From Agapanthus africanus (lineage: Eukaryota; Streptophyta; Magnoliopsida; Asparagales; Amaryllidaceae), in contig CM057339.1 in the NCBI GenBank assembly GCA_030015575.1, positions 701,976,761-702,040,760 on the forward strand: 64,000 nt of DNA, written 5' to 3'. A program made the translations under genes and the position numbers. Below, in pieces: positions 57,126-64,000 of the stretch. The notes beneath the pieces are model-generated. The model saw nothing but the letters and a program-made list of their open reading frames with translations, did not search any database and had not been told where the DNA came from. How positions within the stretch are numbered: the first letter of the stretch is position 1; each line of letters starts with the position of its first letter.

Positions 57126-59250
57126 TGCTTGCACCGCTAAACTCGCGGCCAAGACGGAAGCGAAAACGAAAGATTTTAAGCAAGCACTAAAACCCCAAAC
57201 CTAGAAATTGTCCAAACACTAAACTAGCAAACAAAACAAGAGACCTAGCTATAAGGTTAAGAGCATACAATCTTTATAGCATGTCTACCCAATTGTGGAA
57301 AACCCCTTCAAGGCTCTTAAGATGTCCGGAACGAGCTTGAAAACTGTTCGCCCTTACCCAAGATGATCCATCCGAGGGAAACCAATCCAAACTTCAGTTT
57401 CACTCCAAAATGAACTTTGAGTAAGCAACTAACCATCTAAACTCACTAGGAATAGAGTGTTAGGGATGTAGAAATTTTCACAATCTAATTTCTTTCTCTT
57501 TTTCCCCTTTGTTCTTACATGAGAATGGGAAATGAAAGAGGAGATGTGAGCATGAGAGAGAGTGAAAGTGAGAGAATGAAAAACCAAGTGAAATGAACCA
57601 TGCCATAATAGTTTTATCAAAACATTTCTAAATAAAATAATGCATGCCCATCCCTCTCATCCATGCCATCCCTCTCTATCATGCTCTTTCTTTGCACCTC
57701 ACCCTCCACCTCATTTCCTTTATTTTCTAAAAGGAAAATAACAAATGAGGTGTACTCTTTCTATATGTATTTTGTATAAATACAAAATACATTCTCGGTA
57801 TATGTATCGTCTACATATACGCGTATCCGTATAAAAATATGAATAACCAAAAGAGAACAAATAGAAAGTGAACATAATACTAGAATGAATATGTGTGTGT
57901 ATTATTAAATCAAAACTTAATTTAATAATCCTGGCTTAAACATATACACGTATCCGTATAAAAATACGAATAACCAAGAGAGAACAAACAGAAAGTGAAT
58001 ATAATACTAGAATGAATATGTGTGTGTTTTATTAAATCAAAACTTGATTTAATAATTCTGACTTAAACATAAGCAGTCTAGTATTATCAAACGTCCGATA
58101 ACAATCCATGTATCATGTACATGTATTTAATCGGACTCCTACATGTATCAAAATATGGTCTCTACATCATTTCTCCTGAACCGGAAAAACCTTCCGTGTG
58201 GGACTCTAAAGACTCGACAATACGCTGGCAATGAGTTACTAGAAAAAATCCATAACCACAAGTATTTCAGTGGCACTATATGTACGTAACAGCTACCCAG
58301 GTATCTATCAAAAGGGAGGTCGACAATCAAGTCTATCCATACCCTATTGAGCCTATAAATGACAATCTCGTACAGTCCGGTCTCTTTGTCTGAGAGTGTC
58401 GCATACCGGGTCTAAAGGATGGATGTCGTCAGACCGCTAATAACCTGATAAGTCATGCCAATATCAGGCTTATGACTAACCGAGAAACCACTAATCTCAT
58501 ATCAGTAAATCTCATCCGCCCTAGTCAGGGACTTATGGTGATGGCCAACTGAATACAGCGTGACATCAACTCTCTATACCGGGAGAGACAAATCCATTGC
58601 GATCGCTCACTGCCTCCATTTGGTTCAGGACTGTACCCAACTAAAACCTTTTTGCACGACTCAGTAAAGCTGTGGTAGGGTAGTAATCAAAGTACAGTGG
58701 GAGCTCACACAAGACAAATAACGATCTTAGGTCTACAGACTACCATATACTCATGTCACCAGAGAATTGCTATCCGACGATAGCTATAATACCATCAAGG
58801 AGTTCTTGGCGAGTCCGTTCGATGTACTCATTCTCTAATGAGAACCTTTCAGTGTACTCGTTCTTTAACGAGCACCTGTATACAATCTTTAGTGTTAAAC
58901 ACCAATGGCTGTGAGACCGACCATCTCCCTTCGTTGCGGTCAAGAAACGTATACACCGGTCTACTCTAGAATATCGATACCCAGTCTCGATGCTCCCATG
59001 AGTAGGAATATTTAAGAATGTTCTTATGGACTACCTAGTTCTCACAAGTATGATCGCCATCATAATACTGGTAGTCAAGCAAGGATCTTATGGGCTTTAT
59101 CATTATGTATTAGCGACGCGTAATAACAAGTAAAATATATACACATGAATGATAAAGATAAACCAGATAATATACTATCATTTCGAGTAAGACTGTTCTA
59201 CCTGTACAGGTCCTCCTTTAATAATTGTCTTGAGGGCACTATATCTAACG
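57126..59250 (-). repeat. A5 3' LTR (about 2.1 kb)
   Basis: The right edge is well defined at 59250. The left edge is placed at TGCTTGCACCGCTAAACTCG by comparison with A LTR ends and is tentative. Length fits the family. Confidence 0.65.
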
Positions 59251-61080
59251 ATCTCTCATTTTCACTTAAGCACAATTATTGCGACACCGCATACCTATAC
59301 GTCTCGTGTGCTATCGAATAACCAACTTCTCTACTAATAGTTTCGCAAAGTATGTTTGAGAAACAGCCGTGTTTGAAAAACTGTCTCAGTGGATGGATCC
59401 ACTATAATATTTCTAACTTTATCTCTCTATATCTCAACTCCGCGGAAATCTACTATCTCCCGAATTAAGCGATACCCGCCTTAGAATTTATATAGATAGA
59501 TGATGGGACCAAGTTCATAAATGAACAATTTTATCCAACAACATTTTGGGCTGTATCTCCTGCTGAGTCATAATTAGCATCTAGCGCTATGTCTATCTCA
59601 GTATCTCGCTTGAAATCTTTTCCAATATACTGCACCTCATAAGAGGGCAAACTTATAACTTTTGACAGATACTCCGTCATCCATGTCACCTAGGAAGCTA
59701 GAATCGGTAACCGCCTCTTGTCGGAGGCTGCCATTACCATACACCAAGAACATTCTCATATGTTCTTCACTGTCTCCCTTTGTTTCTCCACGATTGGATT
59801 AATATCTGCTTACTTCAGCAAATGAAAAAGCAACATTTGGTCTGGTACATGACATCGTATGATTGACCCCACTTTCGAAACATGTCGAATGTCATTCATG
59901 CGAGTCCCTCTCCTCATCAGTCCGGAAGACATCTCTTTAGAAATGGTGACTCCATCACATGCAGGTACACCACCGCACTAGAAGTATTCCATTCTAAACC
60001 TCTTTAAAATGTTGTCCAAGTATCCAGATTGGGACACTTCCCAAATCTAGATCTATCGACATAAATCTAATCACCAGAATTCTTGATACATTATTCAAAT
60101 CCTATATGGAGAAATATCTGTGGCAACCATAGTTTGACCGATTGTAGTATAGGAATATCATTTCCTATCAGGAGTATATCATCCATATATCATATGACAG
60201 TACTCCCTGAATCCTTCTTACCAAGTTCATCTATAATTTTGATGAAGTTAAAAACAATCTATCTGTCATATCAAAACAGACAATCCATCACCACTATGCT
60301 TTTTTTAGTTTATAAATAGACATAAACAACTTGTACACCTTCAGCTGCTCCCACTGACCACGATAACCCTCTGGCAGAGTTATATACACATGCGCTTCTA
60401 AATTCCGATTTAGAAAGACGTTATAGTCATCCACCTGCCAGATCTTATAGTCATGAAAACATTAGAGGCATGTTATACCCGTATGAACTTCGGCACAGAC
60501 ACTGACGTAAAAGTTTCATCACAATCCACATCGGGTATTTGATGAAAATCTTTTACTACAAGTCTAACTTTATTAGGTTACTATCTTTCCATCTGCACTG
60601 ATCTTAAAAGATCTATTTGCTCTTAATGGGTTTTACCCTTTGAGGAGCAACTAGCAATATCCATAATTTGCTGGATTGCGTGGAGTCCAACTTGGATATA
60701 TAGCATCCAGCCAATAGTCGGAAGTTACCGCTTCTTATAGCCTGTTGATAACCAGTAGGGTCGTCATCACCATGATCCCGACCTCCCTAGCACCGTCTAC
60801 AAGGAAACCAAAGTATCTTTCAAGTGGCTGAGATTACCTACTAAATTAGTGGAGTGGTAAAGGTTTGTCGGGTCTAATTAAATCCTTAGGTTCTATTAAA
60901 TTTTCAGTAATCATTTGTGGTTCTGGAATCACTTTTTTGCTCTACCATACTCCCACTAATTCCTATTATATAAAGGTGGCGAGTTAAGAACAAATACAAC
61001 TTTTAATCTTCAAAATGGTAGAAGTTAAACCCTTGATAATGCTTGTGATAACCCACAAATTTCTCATTACCGAAACGTGT
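59251..61080 (-). pseudogene. pol: Decayed Copia pol of A5
   Basis: Begins after a purine-rich tract (59251-59268). The RNase H end survives as a GGATCCATCCACTGAG-type string near 59385-59400, the counterpart of the DPLTE codons. The hinge with GATTCCAGAACC-type sequence lies near 60915-60990. Frames are fully broken. Parallel landmarks to A1 5750-7230 in reverse order support the assignment. Confidence 0.6.
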
Positions 61081-62689
61081 CTTGAATTTGTCCGGATTCT
61101 ACTTTTGTAGGCATTGTTTGATCTTTGGCTAGCAGAAAGACTGAATCCTCAACCGCTGGAGTCATTGTCGAGCTTAATAGTTTGGTCTTCCCTGAATAGG
61201 ACCAAATTTCATGTATCAAATGGATGATGAGAGGAGCACCATCCTCATCACAATCAGACTTGATCAGCACAAGTGCACCACAACTATTTGATCTATCACT
61301 ATTGTTGTCGCGACCGGTTGCTTGGTCACTAGCGTAGACTTGAGGGCATGTGTAGATGAGGAAGGAGAGAATATTCTTCCTTAATAAAAATAATAATAGA
61401 GCCATAGGTTGCATGGATTATACTGGTAAATAACACAGCAAAGATAATGGTCATCCATCCATTATATTATTGATAAAAGTTAGGTTACAGTTACATATGA
61501 TTTGACGATAATAATAAACACTTAAACCCTTAGATCATGACCTCATCTTGAAGACCGAGTGCAAGAGCAGAGATGGACATCTAAATCTCCTACACAACAA
61601 GCCTCAAGTCGAATCATGATTCATCGGTCGTACTACTCAGCATGCTCTTAATACCCAAGCGCAGGAATGGACGTCTAAATCTCTTGGTTGTTTATTACCA
61701 GACCGAGTGGAGGGTCGATCGCCTCGTCTAGACCGAGACCAATCCCAAAATCATAACGCAAGGGCAGGAATGGACATCTAAATCCCCTATGTTGTAACCA
61801 CCAAGCATGATACGGTCAGAGGCTGAGATCGGTTCTATTACCATGTTATGAGAGTAGGTATGGACGTCTGAACCTCTTGTGGGTATGATAACAGCCCCGA
61901 TCCGGCCCTCGGCCATACCCCAATCAGCGCTATATGAAGGCTGGCGTACCGAGAGAAGGGCTGAGGGGCCTTCCTTCATCTTCATGCTCTGCTTTCTGTA
62001 GATCTAAAAAACGTGGAGGCATACATGATGGAGAAGGGCTGGTCATCTCAAGTCTCGATGGGCCTCGATGGAGATAGCGTTAGTCGTCGGAATCTAGGTT
62101 ACATAAATTACGGTATGGTGCCTGAGAAGCTCTAGAACTAGGAAAATTGATAATTGGTTGATTAATTGAAAGAGAACATTTCTTCATCTTAAACTCTAGC
62201 TTTTAAAGAACTAGAGTTTGTTGGGAAATAGTTCAAAACCCTACATTTTCCTTCATTCAGATACCAATCATATTGTTGCTTAGCACTCAAGTTTCACTGC
62301 TTAGCGCTCAAGTTTCACAACCACCGACTTTTGATTGTTTAAAAATCTTTCATAAGACCTAATTCTAATCTTTCGTACCTCCTTTCGCTATATCGGGCTG
62401 GTTGTTTAAGTAGCCGATTCGGGCCCACGTGATTTGGGCCGAACTATTTTTTCTCTATCTTGCCTTATTCGGTCCGCCCGATCGAATGTCACATTTTTAT
62501 ACAAACAACCATAAATCAATGATTTTGGACAAGCCTCGGCGCAACATGTCCACCCTTAGCAATGTTGTGTCAGGAGCCCTGCCGAAGAGACCCATCTAGT
62601 TCGGCATTATAGGAAAGAGGTTGGCCCAGGCCCTCGGTAGTTGATGCACGATCGACACTGGTCCTATGAGGGCGTGCTTCAGGACTGTT
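61081..62689 (-). other. A5 leader region, diverged
   Basis: I cannot align this with the A1 leader by eye. It contains four spaced copies of an ATGGACRTCTRAAYCYCY-type motif (61573-61877). A short minus ORF at 61414-61067 has no recognised product. Confidence 0.45.
61573..61877. repeat. Four spaced copies of an 18-base motif
   Basis: ATGGACATCTAAATCTCC and variants at 61573, 61667, 61770 and 61860, spaced 94, 103 and 90 bases. The upstream context GCAAGRGCAGGA is also partly shared. Confidence 0.8.
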
Positions 62690-64000
62690 TGTAAGTCGAC
62701 GTTAGACACCCCACATGATGCGGGGAGGCGGAATAGGTAAAACAATCATTTTGTTTAAACTAATATCGACTAACTTTACGGATCTTTGCTAAATCCTAAC
62801 TAACAACAACATAGAAATAATTAGCTACTATGAAAAATGGTTATACCTAATGAATCAAGTCCTTCTTGTTCTCGTAGACCACCTCCTCGTCGGCCTCCTC
62901 GTTGTGATAGAAGATCCACGCGAGAGCTACTTCTCCAAGCTTAACCTCTCACTTGAGGTAACTAGGTTGCTATGAGTGCTAATCAAAGTAACCTAGAGGA
63001 TATAAAATAGGATTAGGGATCTATTAGTCTTGCTAACCCTTGAATCTCAACACATGAGAGGTTAGGGTTAGTTCTTTGAAGAGAGAGAGCTTGAGGAGAG
63101 AGAAGGTGAGAGTGAGAATGATATGAATAATAATCTCATTTATGAATATATGAAGCATAAAATATTTACTAAATGAATAACAAAAAATAATATTATCATG
63201 CTTCATTAACTCACCTTGTGTGATTCATCCCATGAGTCATTAAGCAATAAATGCATCATTAACTCCTTTGGATGAATCACATCATGAGTCATTAATCCAA
63301 TTAATGCAAATTCCACCTAAGCCTCCAACTCATCAATTTTCTAGAAGCTTCTCGACAAATTACGAGAATGCCCCTCCCATCCGTGAAAACACAGAAATAC
63401 TGAGACTGTATAAATCCAATAATCCAATACTAGAATCTGGCTTAAACTAAAGTCCGCTAGTAAAATCTGTCCGAACATCGTACGTGCGTAAAAACACGTA
63501 TGTATCCGAACCCTGTCATAAAACCATACGACCTCTATATCGTTTCGCCCGAAGCAGGGAAACTCTCTATGTGGGACTCTAAAGACTCGACTACTACGCT
63601 GGCAGTAGGTTTAACCACAGGCCGCAAGCGGTACTAGCTGTACGTAACGGTTCCCAGGTAGATGTCGATAAGAAGGCCGATAAGGAAACCCATCCGAACT
63701 CCTACTGAGCCTGATGTGACAATCTCCGTACAGTCCGATCTGTTCGTCTAGGACTATCGCATATCGGGCCTAGGGGTGGCAAGCGTCAGTACCCTAAAAG
63801 CGGTATAAGTCGTGTCGGAGCGAAGCCCATTACACCTTGAGAAGCTACTGGAAATCCTACCAGTAAATCTCGCTTGCCCTGACCAGGGACTTTGCGTAAT
63901 AGCTCTCCAACACAGCGCGATATCAACTCCCAATACCGGGAAAGACGGATCCTATCTAACCGCCACTACCTCTAAGTGCTTCGGGACTGCACCCAACTGC
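62690..64000 (-). repeat. A5 5' LTR, inner part
   Basis: Begins (plus coordinates) TGTAAGTCGACG, similar to the inverted ends of A LTRs. It contains the GGGACTCTAAAGACTCG and CCGTACAGTCCG blocks seen in the LTRs at 57126-59250 and 41173-41714. It runs off the window. Confidence 0.65.

Larger units (their letters stand above)
57126..64000 (-). mobile_element. A5: divergent A-type Copia element, partial
   Basis: In minus orientation: a 3' LTR at 57126-59250, an internal region at 59251-62689 and the inner 1.3 kb of the 5' LTR to the window end. LTR start (GTTAGATATAGTGCCC) and internal landmarks match A1-A3 but are clearly more diverged. No normal PBS could be found next to 62690. Confidence 0.75.

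Overview
The window is a dense nest of LTR retrotransposons from a large, repeat-rich plant nuclear genome, probably a eudicot. No host gene, tRNA gene, rRNA gene or CRISPR array can be supported in the 64 kb. The lineages seen are Copia (Angela/Tork-like pol), Ty3/gypsy Tat, Ty3/gypsy Athila and Ty3/gypsy Tekay/Del chromovirus. Their primer binding sites (PBS) match tRNA-iMet and tRNA-Asp, or read TGGCACGCCCGGTGGGAC. All these are plant lineages. Family letters A to E below are mine.

Layout. 1-9299 (+): A1, a non-autonomous Copia element with about 2.0 kb LTRs and a decayed pol. 9300-15431 (-): D, the 5' part of a Tat-lineage gypsy element (broken gag and protease, PBS, one LTR). 15432-18475 (+): B, a Copia element whose LTR is fused directly to RT-RNase H. 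18476-21317 plus 32385-32712 (-): C-minus, an old Tekay-type LTR. It is interrupted by A2 (21318-32379, +, perfect target duplication AATGG), which itself carries a solo B-type LTR (22356-24580, -, target duplication TAGAG). 32713-41172 (+): A3, with its 3' LTR cut short. 41173-50357 (-): A4, an A-type LTR fragment in inverted orientation, split by E (41715-49774, -), an Athila-like element with gag and protease but no RT or integrase. 50358-56530 (+): C-plus, a Tekay chromovirus remnant and its 3.8 kb LTR. 56531-57125: nothing recognised. 57126-64000 (-): A5, a divergent A-type element that runs off the window.

How the parts work together. Most elements here cannot move alone. A1, A2 and A3 share the same decayed pol, including the same stop codon, so the family was copied after its enzymes died and must have been mobilised in trans. 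The likely helper is a relative of B, whose LTR is similar. What the A family keeps is structure: PBS, polypurine tract, and a set of inverted repeats in the leader. Several of these show pairing-preserving changes between copies. One GC-rich hairpin of the A leader also occurs, with a nearly matching loop, inside the LTR of the unrelated Athila element E. These shared or covarying RNA/DNA structures are the best candidates for something undescribed.

Limits. Domains were recognised by eye from conserved motifs. Percent identities, ages and family membership were not computed.
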